From Chamaecyparis obtusa (taxonomy: Eukaryota; Streptophyta; Pinopsida; Cupressales; Cupressaceae), in NCBI GenBank assembly GCA_027943335.1, contig BSBK01001879.1, positions 1,322,501 through 1,386,500 on the forward strand: DNA of 64,000 nt, written 5' to 3'. The notes under the pieces were generated by a model. The model had not been told where the DNA came from, ran no database searches, and was given only the letters and a program-made list of their open reading frames with translations. Positions 46,245 to 58,700 of the stretch are shown here, piece by piece. The stretch's first letter is position 1. Each line of letters starts with the position of its first letter. The position numbers and the translations under genes are program-made.

Positions 46245-47259
46245 TGTTGGCAATTTGGCTAAGTTGAGTACATAGATGTTGTCATTATGGAAACATATGA
46301 TCCACATGAAGAGTGTAAAGGTCAAAGAACAAGTATAGCAGAGCGCATTGCAAATTTGTCTTAGTGTGAGACATCATTTTCACCAGTGTACCCAGACATA
46401 GTTTTTGTTTGTGACATTGACTGGATTAATTTCAATACTTACACACTTGAACATAGACTCTATGATGTCTAATGATGACCCATCTCATAGTGCAAGTCAG
46501 TACGGAATGTACGGAATTAGTTATGATAGTTTTACTGAAGACAATGTTAAGCCAACAGGACAGTTTTGAAGACAGAATTGGTAAAGAGTTAAGGGATTAT
46601 TTTGTTTATCAAAATAATGTCTTAAAAATATAAAGGGATGACATCCTAGATGTTAACCCTTAGAAAAAGATATATAGAAGCTGACCATGTAAAGTTATTA
46701 GCCTTAATAACTTGTATATATGTAATTGTAAATTGTAAGAACAAGTGGATGTGGTAATATATTGTAATGATATGATGCGAATGTAAGAGCAGCGAAAAGA
46801 TATTGATGCAAGTAGCATAAGGTTATGTACCTTAATCCATTTTTGTAATTAGTATACATTTTACATTACTTGTTTGGGCAGTAGGCTCATCTGGTAATTA
46901 GATTTTGTATTGACAACTCCTAATAGGGTTGAGGCTTCTAACAAGGCCTATAGTCCCTTAATCAGGATTGATACACTATATGCTTGTAATAGACTCCTAA
47001 CAAGGTCAATATCTTTAATAGGATACTTTTGATTAGTGGATCTTTGTGGGTACCATCCCCACTAAGGTTTTCCCTTGGCCAGGGTTTCCTCGAGAACATA
47101 TCATGTGTCATGAGTTCTTTAGTTTTATTGCTATGCATGTTGTTTAGCTTCTTATGTTATGCATGTGTAAAGATAATCTATTATATCCATAGTTGGGAAA
47201 AAGATAAAGTTTGTAGAATACTGATTCACCCCCCCTCTCAGTATTCCCTATTTCTAACA
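46245..47259 (+). repeat. 3' LTR of element C
   Basis: About 1015 bp, TGTTGGCAATTTGGC...CTATTTCTAACA, followed by the target duplication TCTTC. Confidence 0.9.
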
Positions 47260-47264
47260 TCTTC

Positions 47265-48730
47265 ATAGAATTAGTATTGACAATAAATGAAATAGTAACT
47301 AAATAAACCACAATATAGAAACTATTTAGCAAATGAAAGATCAATTGAGCATCCTATGCTTCTCTATGTTAGAGTGTTAATAGAAGCTCTCAGTAAGCTA
47401 CCATTAATGACAGTCCTAGAATGAGAAATGATAAATATTAAGCTAAAACTAACAATTATACTCAAATTGAATGCTAATTAAGCTTTTCTAGCTATAATTC
47501 ACAAGTGGTTCTATGTAATTCTCAGATGTGTGGTTATGAATTATGAGTGATTTTGGTCTCCCTTTTATAGATTTATGCAATAGTAGGGGGTGTAATTATG
47601 TTGATCATGATTAAGCTTGAGTTGAGTCTTTGGTTCCACCCTTTGAAGATAATGCAAAGTTTGTGTCCTCAAAGCTTGGGACAAGTAGACAAGATCAATG
47701 GACAAGATTCTCTTTCACTTTGAGTGATTGAGATTGAATTTGGCTTGATCCATGTGAATGCATTTTCTCAAATCCTATTGGTTGATTGAATTTCCTCCCT
47801 TTGTGGTTGTTGAAGGAAATTAGGATTTATTAATTGATTTAAATTGATTTATTTATCCATGTACCCCTTGAATGGGTTGAATTTGATTTAATTCAAAACT
47901 ATACAATTAATAGAATTAATTGCACATTGATTTGATTTCACTTGATTAAAATGCTCTTGATTTTGATTTATCTTGAATTAAGACTTGATTTTAATTTTGA
48001 TTAGCTAATTATGCATTGTGATTCAATTGCTTCAATCTTGTTCCTTATTTGCTTTGATTTATCATTAAATTGTCTTTGTCCATTTTCAGGTGATTACAAA
48101 TGCCCCTCTTTGAGTTGACATGAGAAACATGTCGATTCAAAGAATACTCTGATCTTGCTTGATGATAGGTCCTGATTTAGTTGATGGTTGATCTCTGATG
48201 TTCATTTGATGTCTTTTGATGATTGATCCTGATATCTGATATGAGATTGATGTAGTTTTGATGATGTTCCTTCAATTGATGTGATACTCTGATGGTCATT
48301 TTGATGATCGATTACTTGATACGATGTTTGATCTGATGAAAAATTATGATTTGATGATTGATTTTGATGCGATACCCCCTTCGATTGATTAACAAAATTT
48401 TTTTTTGATAAAAGCTTCCATTTTGATTTGTTGATTGGTTGTTTGATTTGATGATGATCTTATTGATGTCGATTATCCAATGGTATGCCCCCTCGAAAAT
48501 GAAATAAAATTTGATTGATGATTGAAAATTTTGATGTTTTAGGTCAAAGGACATTAATTTAGTTCAATTTTTAAATGAATTTTATTTGTATTTCTGATAT
48601 TGATTTTATCTCTGCTTGATTACAAATGCCCCTATTTTGGCTGATTTGGTGAAAACTTTTAAGTTCTTAAGTCAATTCTGGTGAAAGATTCCCTTTTTTA
48701 GGTCAAATATACCCTTTTTAGGTCAAAATG
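47265..48730. other. Non-coding, AT-rich interval
   Basis: Immediately right of the C target duplication no copia gag can be read. From 47820 to 48640 the sequence is rich in TTGATT/TGATTTGAT words, with two ACAAATGCCCCT(C/A) sites (48104, 48622). The second half is the upstream region of the PMD-like pseudogene. Confidence 0.4.
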
Positions 48731-48740
48731 CTATATAAAG
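48731..48740 (+). promoter_or_regulatory. TATA box of the PMD-like pseudogene
   Basis: CTATATAAAG lies 81 bases upstream of the ATG at 48821, with a pyrimidine-rich leader (CACTTTCACTCTTTACTTTTTC) between. Spacing and context suit a plant TATA box. Its link to the pseudogene rests on position only. Confidence 0.55.
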
Positions 48741-48895
48741 GGATCAAAATTCCTTTTTCACTATTTATTTTCACTTTCACTCTTTACTTTTTCTTCTTTG
48801 ACTTCTTTAACCTTTCTACGATGTCTGTCCCCATTTGCGAGCATAGATTCGAGAGATGTCATCGATATCAGCATCTACCTAGTTTTAGACCTCTG

Positions 48896-49636
48896 GTGAG
48901 TGCCTATACTTTCTTGTTTTGTCAATTTCTACATTTAATTTCAAAAAAATTTAAATTTTCCTGTAGAAACCCCTATTTTTTTCATATTTATAAAACTAAA
49001 GTGCACTTTTGCCCAATTAAATGGCACTTTCATCCTTCAAGTTGTGCTTCCGCAATTTTAAGGTGCACTTCCACATTTCAGTTGTGTGCTTTTTCTCACC
49101 AAATTTTGGCCGTAAACCGCCTTTACTTTGTTAGCGAGCGCTTTTGCACTTGTTTGCATTTTTAACATTTTAAACAATGCTTTCGATAATTTTAATAGCG
49201 CTTTTGAATTCTTTGGGTGCTTTTACTTATTTTTCTGCTTTTTATGCATGAAATAACATTTTTACAATATAAAACAACACTTTTTCTTTTGTGCACTTTT
49301 AACACCTGAAATAGCACTTTCACTCTGCCAAAATGATTTTAAGTTGGTTAAGTCCACTTTGTGATTTTTTTTATGTCATCGATCAGTTGATAGGTTAAGT
49401 TCCCAAGCTTGATGTCCTTAGCAAGTTATAATATGTTAGTATGAGTCAATTATAATTTGAGTATTTTTCTCGTCAATCTAGATTATGATGGTGAGTGATG
49501 ATAAATTTTTTGTTATATCTGAGTAGAAACATGAAAAATTGATTATGGTTTGATATTGTGAAATTTTTTGATTGATTTTGAATGATCCAAAGAGTAATTA
49601 ATATCAATACTGATGTGGTTGAACTTGCTTTTGTAG
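48896..49636 (+). other. Intron of the PMD-like pseudogene
   Basis: Bounded by GTGAGT and TTTTGTAG. AT-rich, with repeated GCACTTTT/GCGCTTTT words at 48990-49330. No ORF of note. Confidence 0.6.
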
Positions 49637-50074
49637 GAGGTCTTTGGGTCCTTGTGTATTTTTGGTTCTTATCCTCTATCATGGAGCATGATCCCTGATC
49701 TTAGTGTAGCGTATCATCACCATATCAGTTCTTATGGCTTATATTTCCTTCTCCATCTTCCTTGATTCCAAGTAAATCAGGGTCTTCTTACTACTATGGC
49801 TGAGCGTTGACACTCAGACCATAATATATTTCATTTTCCATTAAGGGAGATGACTATCACTCCCAAGGATGTTTATCAGATCCTCTGCTTACCTACTCAT
49901 GGTGAGCTTGTTTATTACGACTCTTTATATGATGGAGCAACATGTCAGTGAGTATTTGGTGATCATACTATTGGTGATCAACATATCCAATGGGCTCAAT
50001 TCATTTCCTTTCCTATTTTTTTGGCTATTCTGGGTACTTTGATTGGTGGTTTCCTTCTTCTTGATAGATGCAGG

Positions 50075-53000
50075 TGTTGGAGATTTTCCTTGTAGGACCA
50101 AACTTGAATCAATAGATAGGTTTGATTCTCAGGGTAGGCACTCAAGTTTGACAAGAAAATAGTCCAATTGATGAGGATTGAAAGGAATCCTCCTTCTTCT
50201 TTGAGCTCCACATCACTCAGGTGGGTATTGCCTTATGTGCACACTCAAGACACCTTAAGATAAACAATAGGCCTGCAGATAGATTATTGTGGAATAATCT
50301 TCAAACCCCTTCAGGTAACTTGTACCCCAATGAAGGCAATTCACATGCAATAGCCCTACTTGCATAGAATGAGTCTAAAGACTAGAAAGGACCTCCTACT
50401 ACTACTACCAACATGAAAGGTAAAGGTATTTGATTTGATGATTTTAATGTTGGGTTGAATGGTCCCCTGAAATACCCTTAGTCTCTCATAGACCTGTGCC
50501 TTATCCAATGGGCAGTAGATTCAAACACCTCACTGCAATAGAAAGCTATGAAACAAGAAGACAATACATTCAAATATGGTGATGCCTTACATCAGCCATA
50601 CACCATTAATCAGACCATACATTATCAAACCACTTGTGTATCCAAATGTGTTATCACCCATTCAAAGGATTTTAACCCTCCCCTTAGAAGAGACCTATAA
50701 ACAAGTAATACATTAACTAGCATCCATTGGAAGACAAACATGAGATACCCTTGATATCCCAGTTCATACACACCTGAGAACCAGTCCTAGACCTAGTTGT
50801 TTCTGCGAAAACAACTCTATTGCAAACACATAGGAAATGCACATAGAAAGATCACAACACTCTTGATGCCATAATCAATAAGTCTAAAACCCAAGATGAA
50901 GACAATCTGATAACAGTAGAAACATATTGAATCTCATACATAAGACAAACTATCACAATTTGTATTATATTCTCCAAAACTAGAGAGGAAAGAGGGAACC
51001 CTATATGTAGAGAAGAAGGCAATATATACAAGGAAAAACATTCATGGAACCAGCTCTCAGAAGAAAACTTGAACCCTTACAAAGTAAAAAATTCAACTAT
51101 ATATACCCCTGGTTATCTTGGAATCCTACACAAGTTAGGATGTAACAAGCTATGGATAACCATGGTAAGGGTTAGGGTTTCCACCCACCAAAACAATTCA
51201 AAAGATTAGAATTTACTGCACTTTGGGGAAAACCAAGCAACCTGGTGAAGAACAGATCAAAAATTGATCTCCAATTATGCAAATTCTCAGAACAGTGTAT
51301 AGAAGATCATAAATCCACCATGAAAACCAGTTTGTTCAACCACCTGCAACATGTTAGCTTGTGGTGACTAATCAGGAAAGTACTATCCAGGAAAGTACTG
51401 TACACTTTTCCTCCCGACCTCGCCCAGGTTATTTGGGCTGACTACTTATCGGTTATTTGGGCCGACTACTTATAACTCATTCTAACCCTAAAGTGGAAAA
51501 ATATTGTATAATATGGCTTAGGGTTAGGGATTTTCATGATGTATGATTTTAGTACTTGCGGCAGAATTAGGCTATAAGGGATTATAGATTGTAATCAGGT
51601 TGTAATCATTGGATAATAATAATATTGGACTCACTGTTGGTGGACGTAGCCCAGGGATTGGGTGAACCACGTTAAATCTGTGTGTCTTGTGTTCTATTCT
51701 GTGTGGTTTATTATTTTCTGATATTAGTTATATTTGCACATAATTGTTATTTCTGCCTTGTTAATCCTAACACAACATACCTCAAGCCATTCATCTCATT
51801 CCTTGCATGGTACAGATCTCTGTATTCAATCATCACACCCTGGACCACATTGCAATGACAAACAAATCATCTCTTACCAGTTCCAATCGCTTCTGCATTG
51901 AATTTTAGTCCTCTTTGTCATTGAGAAACCCTCAAAAAATTTGAATTTGAATGTCAATGGTCATATCAAAGTGCCAATAGCAAATCAGAAGTTGTCATTC
52001 AAACTTGAATCAACATTATATCATGACCATTCGATCATCATGTTTCGCGGGCTTTATGACTTAACTCATCGGATAGCCCTCGGTCAACACTTAGCGAACA
52101 TGCGACAAGGAATTTCCTATTCATGAAATGAAAATCTTAACCCAAGCTTAACCTAGTGACCTGGTGACTAAAGGAAACATTCAACCTCGGTCCCATATTT
52201 AGTGAACTGGCGATAAAAGGTTAGTGCCTATTCACCGAATGTTTCACCTTTCTGCCAATTCATTTAGCTATTACATGAACACTTGTTTGCTGGATCACCA
52301 ATCAATTTAGAATATCACCACTTTATTGTGTGAATGAGCGAGGCCTTTGAAAATTTGTCAGGTTGCTAAACACTTTTGTCCGAACTGCTAAGACCTTAGA
52401 CCCCACCTGGGCCTGCTTTGTGCCATTTGTCACTGCATCATTCATTGTCACTGCTCAGTCACCACTAACGCATGACCCACCCGCATAAGCCTTTGAAAAT
52501 GAATAGTGGGCATAAGATCTCATGCCTCTAACACAATTGATGAGAACTTACACCAACCATAGGTTTTGTCCCCATCACTGACCTTTCTGACAACGGCCCC
52601 ACCTTGTAGTATTCCTTGTCATCCTCCAGCTCAGCCAATCAGAAACTAACACCTTAGTGATGAATCATCATGTGGTCCCACTATCCTCAGCTAACCCTTA
52701 ACATTCTATCCATTTGGCAAACACGTGACCAAAGAAACCCTTTCCCATTTGTGAGAACTTTGAGAGCACCGCTAAATCATTTGGCTACTACGCGAACACT
52801 ATTCACCAAATCACTAAGTCTTTAGACCCTTTGCTAAAACATCATGTGAACTAGTGAACCAAGCAAGAATCTGTCAGAACCACCAAAAAGATTGATAAAC
52901 TAATTGGGCCCACATCAAGAAGATCAATGGCCATCTCACCTTCGCATAGACCATGAAGATTCTATCAGAACTTAAGACAACCGTTAGATCAAGAATCTTT

Positions 53001-53883
53001 CCCTGCCCTGACAACCCTCTGACACCAGATGAGATCAATGGCTATCGCATAATCTGAAGCCTCTGACAAATCTCATTAGAACTTATTCCCACTGTTGATT
53101 CACTGACAATATCAGGACCCTCTAACACGCCAGATACTAGGACCCACTGACACCTGCCAAGTCACTGCTACATGGGCCAATCATAGCTTGCCATTTGTAC
53201 TTACATGTCACTTTGGACCCACCGCTTACTGATCATAACACCTAGACAATCAGATGGATGGTGCATGATCTAAAGGGCTCTTGAGATTCCATGTGCGTAT
53301 ATGCCAACCATCAATCTAGAATCTACTTGAAAACAGGTCCCACTGACAGAATGTCCAACTCACTATTCCTGACCAATGAAGAACTGCCATTTGTGCTTAC
53401 ATGGAAGTGGACCCGCTGATATGAAAGGCTATGTCACAGAGAGAATGAATGGTTGTCACAACATCACAAGCCTCTGACACATTGCTTACGCTTTAATGAA
53501 AGTCGTTAGATGTAGATGTTGTTAGAGCCAAGCCAAGGAAACACATAAGCCAAAGCATTAGAAAATATTAGCGCATGGACTTAGGGAAAAATTAAAGGCC
53601 GCCGGGGTAGAAAATTAGGAAAAATTAAAAGGGACCTTGCCGGACATGAAAACCTAACCATCGAACAACTTAAAGGACTTTAATTAGCACATGCAGATTA
53701 GGATTTTAAGTCGCCCAAAAAAGTAACATGAAAATAGAACAAGGCCAGGGCATTTTAGGGCTTTTTTAACACAACGGCTAATTTTTTGAATTTTTGCAAG
53801 GGTTTCAAGGCCAGAGATAGGAAAATGAATGTAGAGACCAAAGGAAAAAGGCTAGAGCCATGAAAAATTTCTAGGTGCTAACA
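50075..53883. mobile_element. 3.8-kb non-coding insertion in the PMD pseudogene
   Basis: Starts TGTTGGAGAT and ends GGTGCTAACA (TG...CA), between GCAGG (50070-50074) and GCGGG (53884-53888), a 5-bp duplication with one transition. Removing it restores the PMD frame. A segment at 51650-51777 (GTGGACGTAGCCCAGG, GAACCACGTTAAAT, CCTAACA) resembles the 3' end of copia LTRs. 52140-53460 contains diverged repeats (TGCCATTTGT(A/G)CTTACATG at about 53190 and 53388). No gag/pol and no internal LTR pair were seen, so it is a large non-autonomous element or a composite of nested pieces. Confidence 0.65.
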
Positions 53884-55322
53884 GCGGGCATGGGTTTGCT
53901 ATCGGTTGGGGTCCCATTCTTGAGGATCTGATGGCACATCCTCATCTCTTTTACTGGGGTTCTTGCATTCTGGCCTAGTTATACCATGAGTTGCATACAT
54001 TGGTTTATAGACATTCTACTACACTTACTACCGGTGTGATACTTCTTCAGTTGTGGACTTGGGAGAATATCCCAGTGACACGTCCTATTTCAGCGTGAGA
54101 TCGTCAGCCAGGTTGGCCATTTGCATGGATGTATCGGGTTATTTTCATCCAGACCCATATGGGTAAGTTGGATTACTGGCGATGGGTCATTGATGATATA
54201 GATAGTGTTGTATGGAGGCCATATCTTGGTTGTGAGGCTTAGCCAAAGGATGATGGTGAGCTTCCTTTTATGTTTTGCCCCTGATGGATGATCGAGCATT
54301 CCACTTATACCATTGAGAGATTCTACTTTTGATGATTTTTCTATCAGTATCGGCATACTTAGGATATGCCACAGGAAGTAGCCATCTATGCTCGTGTATA
54401 GGTCAAGAGATCATTATGGAGCCCATGTGTGGATTATGGGATAGTTGTGTGAGAGATACAAGAGATTGGATATTTTCCTTGGTCTCAGAGATCACCTGTC
54501 ATGGATGCAGGTATTACTAATGATTATGGTGCTTCGCTTTTGTGCTATCCCTTCCCCAGATTTACCAATCCCGTGGAGAGAGTTTCGACTATTGATGAGT
54601 TATTAGATGGGGATGATGGGGCTACAAGAGATGATGATGATGATGATGATGGAGATGGTGGTGGTGATGGTGGTGGAGTTGGTAGGATCAAGGGATGGCA
54701 TGGATGATAGGGTCATCGAGGAGCTAGAGTAGGTAGGGTTCCTATACTAGTGATTGTTGCTCCTCCTATTCCTCCTAGGGGTAATGATCAGGTGAGGGGT
54801 CTTCAAGTTGATAGAGTACTACATCATTTTGCCAGGGATCTAGTAGATAGGCCTAGATTTAGGTGCCAGAGCGATGTTGATGTAGATATTGCATAGGTAT
54901 TACTTGATCAGGCATAGGGTGCCCCTGCTCAGCAGGTTCAGCAGGTCATTCCTCTAATTGCTCCACAGGCTACCTCATCTCAAGCACATGCTTCTACTTT
55001 GATGCCTTCATCTTCTTCACATCCATCATCTTCTTAGTTTGTTCCATCTTTGGGTGATCCATCTTCTTCGATGCCATCTTCTTCTGTTCCTCCTCCATAG
55101 TCTTCTACATCACAGACTCTTGCCCCAACCTTAGCATCAGATGTTGTATCTTTGTAGACTCAGATATCAATAGTACAATAGTTGGTTTCATAGTTGAGAT
55201 TGATGGTGTAGACTTTTATGGCTGCTATGAGTCAGCATGGTTTATAGGCTAGTTCAAGTTGGCCTCCAAATAGTGGTCTTGGTCCTGATGGTATCGATGG
55301 TGCTGGTGGCTTAGCTGTTTGA

Positions 55323-57189
55323 GATATCTATGATTTATATGATTTGATATACATGATCTTTCTCTTCTTTGTTGTTATCAAGACATTGGACTCTTATTGT
55401 ATCAGTTTTGATTGATTGATGTTGTTTATGTTGATACTTTGATAGTTGATGGACATTGATCTTTAGATATTGCTTTTTATGATCATTCATTTAGACTTTG
55501 ATATCTTGTTGATTTCATGATTATAGTACCATGGAATCTGATACTTTCTTTGATAGATTTCATGATATATGATGTCATCATGTGTTGGATTTCTATTTCA
55601 ATTGTTTTGCATGATATGCGGATCTATATGACTCTATCTCCTATATGCTTTGTTTTATGCTTTTCAGAATGCAATTTTCCAAATGTATGCATATGTTCTA
55701 ATGGTGCTTAAATGATTATCTTATGTATGACATAGAATAGATGAATGTAATCTTACTTTAATGATTAATGATATTGTATATTTATGCAATGGATGTATGT
55801 AGGATGTTAGCTAAATAATGAATAATGAAATGAATATAAATGTGATGAATCTATTGATGTATTTCTTTTGATATGCAAATGTGATGAGTCTATGTAATAA
55901 TGCATTGATTATGAGCTTTTAATGAATAATGATATATGCAATATGAATGAATGATACTATCATGTATGATTTACTCTTTAATGGTGAACGATCTTAATGG
56001 ATTGATACCAATGACAATTAACTAATGCAATGCACTTAATGTATGCACTTTAAATGAGGTGAAATCAATCTAATGATAATGCAACTTAATGAAATGTAGA
56101 TGGATGCAATCTAATGATAATGTAACTTCATGAAATGAAATTAATGATTCAAATTTTAGACACATTTAAATGTATGCCAGGTTTAATGAAGATGACTTAA
56201 TGCAACTTAATCCATGCAAGAGAACTAATGAAATGCACTTTGTTTTTTATTTATTTTTTTGATTTCCAACACACTAAATCCATTATAGTTATTTTTTATG
56301 ATCCTTTGATTTTTATTTGAGTACACCCCCTTTTTATTTTTCTCTTGCAAATTTAGATAAGAAGGAAAAACAATATACAATGCACTTAATCTAAGATGTA
56401 TGCAACTAATTGTCATTATTCAAAATTTGGAGCTTATAATCATCATTGAGCATTTTTCAAATCTCATTTTAGTACAACCATCACTAGTTCAACTATGATG
56501 ATATGAATACTTTTTGCACCTCTTTCTTAATTTTCTTTCCCATCTCTTTTCGGTATGACTATCACTGATTGAAGCCAATCATGAGAGTACGAATAACAAT
56601 TTTGTTGGATTCTATGTTGCAAGTGGATTTTGGTATTATGATATTGAAGATCAAAATAGCCAAGATATCCTTTTGCGTAAACAAGCAAAAATCTTATTTT
56701 ATCCTATGTACCAGTCCTCGATGATTCTATGATGATAACATCTTTAGACAACTAATACATGATTTAAAAATTTGATTTTAAGATAGTCATTCAGAAATCA
56801 ACAAAAATATCATCCTTTCATCATAGCTTGTCTAGTCTAAAACTTTCATTGATTTGCTAGAAATACATGATTTCATCAATTAAGTCAACACTTTAAAAAA
56901 TTTCTTGCAATGTTTTTCAAATCCATATTTCAGTGTAGTTCCATCCATTTTATACTTTTAATCCTGATAAATATAAGGTCATGTAAGATCTTGGATCAAA
57001 TTTTGCATTTGGCTCAAATTGGATTAGAAGGTAGATTTGATTAAGTGTTCCTCTTTCGAGTTTGATGAATTGATTCCATGATTGAATAAAGCTCATTTTG
57101 ATGAATCCTTCCTCCTTTTGAGTAGATTGCCCCCAGTTTGAGATAATTCCATTTGTGGGACTTAGGAAAATTTGCAGATTAGGTGACCA
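55323..57189. other. Non-coding interval with ATG/TAA-rich low-complexity sequence
   Basis: 55720-56240 is dominated by degenerate AATGAATG, TAATGCAA and AATGATAATG words. The rest is AT-rich without ORFs. The 3' LTR of element F should lie in or left of this interval, but no partner LTR is available to recognise it. Confidence 0.4.
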
Positions 57190-57720
57190 AAATCTCAAGG
57201 TACTTGCAAATGCAACTATGGGGTTTTATTATGCAATATATACAAATGTTGGCGAATGCAATATTTACAAGGTGACCTTCTAGGCATGTGATTGACTTGG
57301 ACTTTCAATGGTGCATGTTTACCAAGTTTTCACCGATTGAATAGATCTTACTTTTTTTTTCTATTTTTTTCTATTTTCTCTTTTTTTGCTACCAAGGTGC
57401 CTATTTGCTAGGTTTTCACCAAGGCACTTTTTCTCTTTTTTAAATTTTTTTTTGTATTTTTCTTTTATTATTATTTTTATCATCGAGGTGCCTATTTGAT
57501 AGGTTTTCACCAAGACAACATCTTTTTGAGGATCATATATGATTTTTTTTTATATTTCTTCATGGTCAATTTTCCACTATTTTTAATTTTTTCTGCTTTT
57601 CAATTTGTTTGCTCTTTTCTTCTTCTCAATGTTGTTGGTATTTTCAGGATCTCTTTTGACTATGTACCATAAATATGATGCTTTCCATTTGATACTCTTT
57701 ATACTCCTTATACTCTTTCC
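57190..57720 (-). repeat. Element F 3' region with AGGTTTTCACC repeats
   Basis: (A/G)AGGTGCC(T)ATTTG(C/A)TAGGTTTTCACC occurs at about 57393-57421 and 57484-57511, with partial copies at 57317-57335. T-rich tracts (57350-57480) lie between. The reverse complement is the GGTGAAAACCT-type motif of G1. It lies directly downstream of the F pol stop. Confidence 0.8.
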
Positions 57721-58700
57721 TCATGTATAGAACCTCTTTAGATGTATTCTATTAATAGGCTCTTGTAGCTCTTCTCTCTCACAATCTGCTAATTTGTAGG
57801 TGTCGGTCCCAAAATCTGTAATGATCACAAATGGTCCTAACCAAATTTCCTCCCATTCTCCTTGGTTCTTGGGATTTTCTCTCAAAATTAAATCACCTAT
57901 GTGAAATGTCCTTGACTTGATATGCTTATTATAGGTCCTTAACAATCTATTTTGGTACACCTTTAAGTGATCAAATGCTTGTTTTTGTTTCTCATCTAGG
58001 AATTCTAGTTCTTGCATCCTAGCAACCCTATAATCTTCCTCACTTATCAAAACATGAAGAGATACCCTTAAGGATGGAATTTCTACCTCCAATGGAAAAA
58101 CTGCTTCTGTTCCAAAGACTAAGGAAAAAGGTGTAGCTCCTGTTGGCATTCTTATGCTTGTTTTATAAGCCCATAAGGTCGGTTTTATTTTGATGTGCCA
58201 ATCTCTACATGAATTGTCTACCATTTTCTTCAATATCTTCAAGATGGTTTTATTTGTTGCCTCAGCTTGTCCATTACCTTAAGTGTAATAGATGGATGAA
58301 GAATGATGAATACTGTGAAACTTTATGCATAATTCCTTTAAGTCTTTGTTTTTGAAATGCTTAGCATTATCTGTAATGATAGCATGAGGTATTCCATATC
58401 TAAAAATGATGTGGTTTAGGATAAACAAAGAAATCTATTTTCCCATTGCAGTTGATAAGGGTACAGCTTCCAACCCACTTGGTAAAATATTCCATTGTTG
58501 TGATGATGAATTTATGACCATTCAAGGATGGTGGATAAATCATGCCTATTAGGTCTAGACCCCATTGATAGAATGACCAAGGTGTTGTCATCGGATGAAG
58601 CTCTTGTGCAGGCACATGTATCAAGTTTCCATGGAATTGACACTTTTTACAAGTTTTAACAAAGTTACAAGCATCTTTCTCCATCGTAGGCCAAAAATAT
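57721..58700 (-). pseudogene. F pol: integrase
   Basis: 58684-58400 has the zinc finger end and first catalytic region (CKKCQFHGNLIHVP, WGLDLIGMI, ITTMEYFTKW). The next stretch reads IITDNAKHF and a broken GNGQAEATNKT with a TAA before it. 58242-57721 holds the C-terminal part (WAYKTSIRMPTGATPFSLVFGTEAV, FHIGDLILRE, GPFVI) to the stop. All three DDE regions are identifiable but in separate frames. Confidence 0.9.

Larger units (their letters stand above)
39356..47259 (+). mobile_element. Element C: second member of the element A family (contains D)
   Basis: Flanked by TCTTC at 39351-39355 and 47260-47264. LTRs (39356-40360, 46245-47259) start TGTTGG(A/C)AATTTGGCT and belong to the same family as those of element A but in opposite orientation. 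Almost all of its interior is gone: only about 32 bp (46213-46244, including the polypurine tract) remain beside chromovirus D. The 5' LTR stops at CAGTATTCCCT, lacking its last ten or so bases. Confidence 0.85.
14214..47264 (-). mobile_element. Copia element B, host of the nested insertions (footprint)
   Basis: An old minus-strand Ty1/copia element whose parts are: 3' LTR remnant 14214-14908, 3' UTR 14909-15409, pol fragments 15410-16845, 18426-18829 and 37989-39355. Between them sit a solo-LTR-like insertion, element A and element C, each with a target duplication. Gag and the 5' LTR are not seen: sequence right of 47264 continues from the protease junction but shows no gag, so B is truncated or further rearranged there. 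Confidence 0.75.
48821..55322 (+). pseudogene. Plant-mobile-domain (PMD/MAIN-like) protein pseudogene, split by an insertion
   Basis: Exon 1 (48821-48895, MSVPICEHRFERCHRYQ...) ends at CTG|GTGAGT. An intron runs to TTTTGTAG at 49636. Exon 2 starts at 49637 and reads TTMAER-stop-HSDHNIFHFPLREMTITPKDVYQILCLPTHGEL, the PMD N-terminal signature, to 50074. After the insertion it resumes at 53889 in frame: FAIGWGPILEDL, LLQLWTWENIPVTRP, WRWVIDDIDSVVWRPYLG, ELPFMFCP-stop-WMIEHSTYTIERF, then a GAT-rich Asp/Gly stretch (54610-54690) and a Ser/Pro/Gln-rich tail to a TGA at 55320. PMD proteins are plant nuclear proteins related to transposon-borne proteins. I count about 23 internal stops, all TAG or TGA. 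A host gene copy and a transposon-borne PMD are both possible. Confidence 0.8.

Noticed and set aside
53521..53700. GTTAGAGCC-type start of an inner LTR in the 3.8-kb insertion
   Set aside because: No second copy inside the insertion, so an LTR pair cannot be supported.
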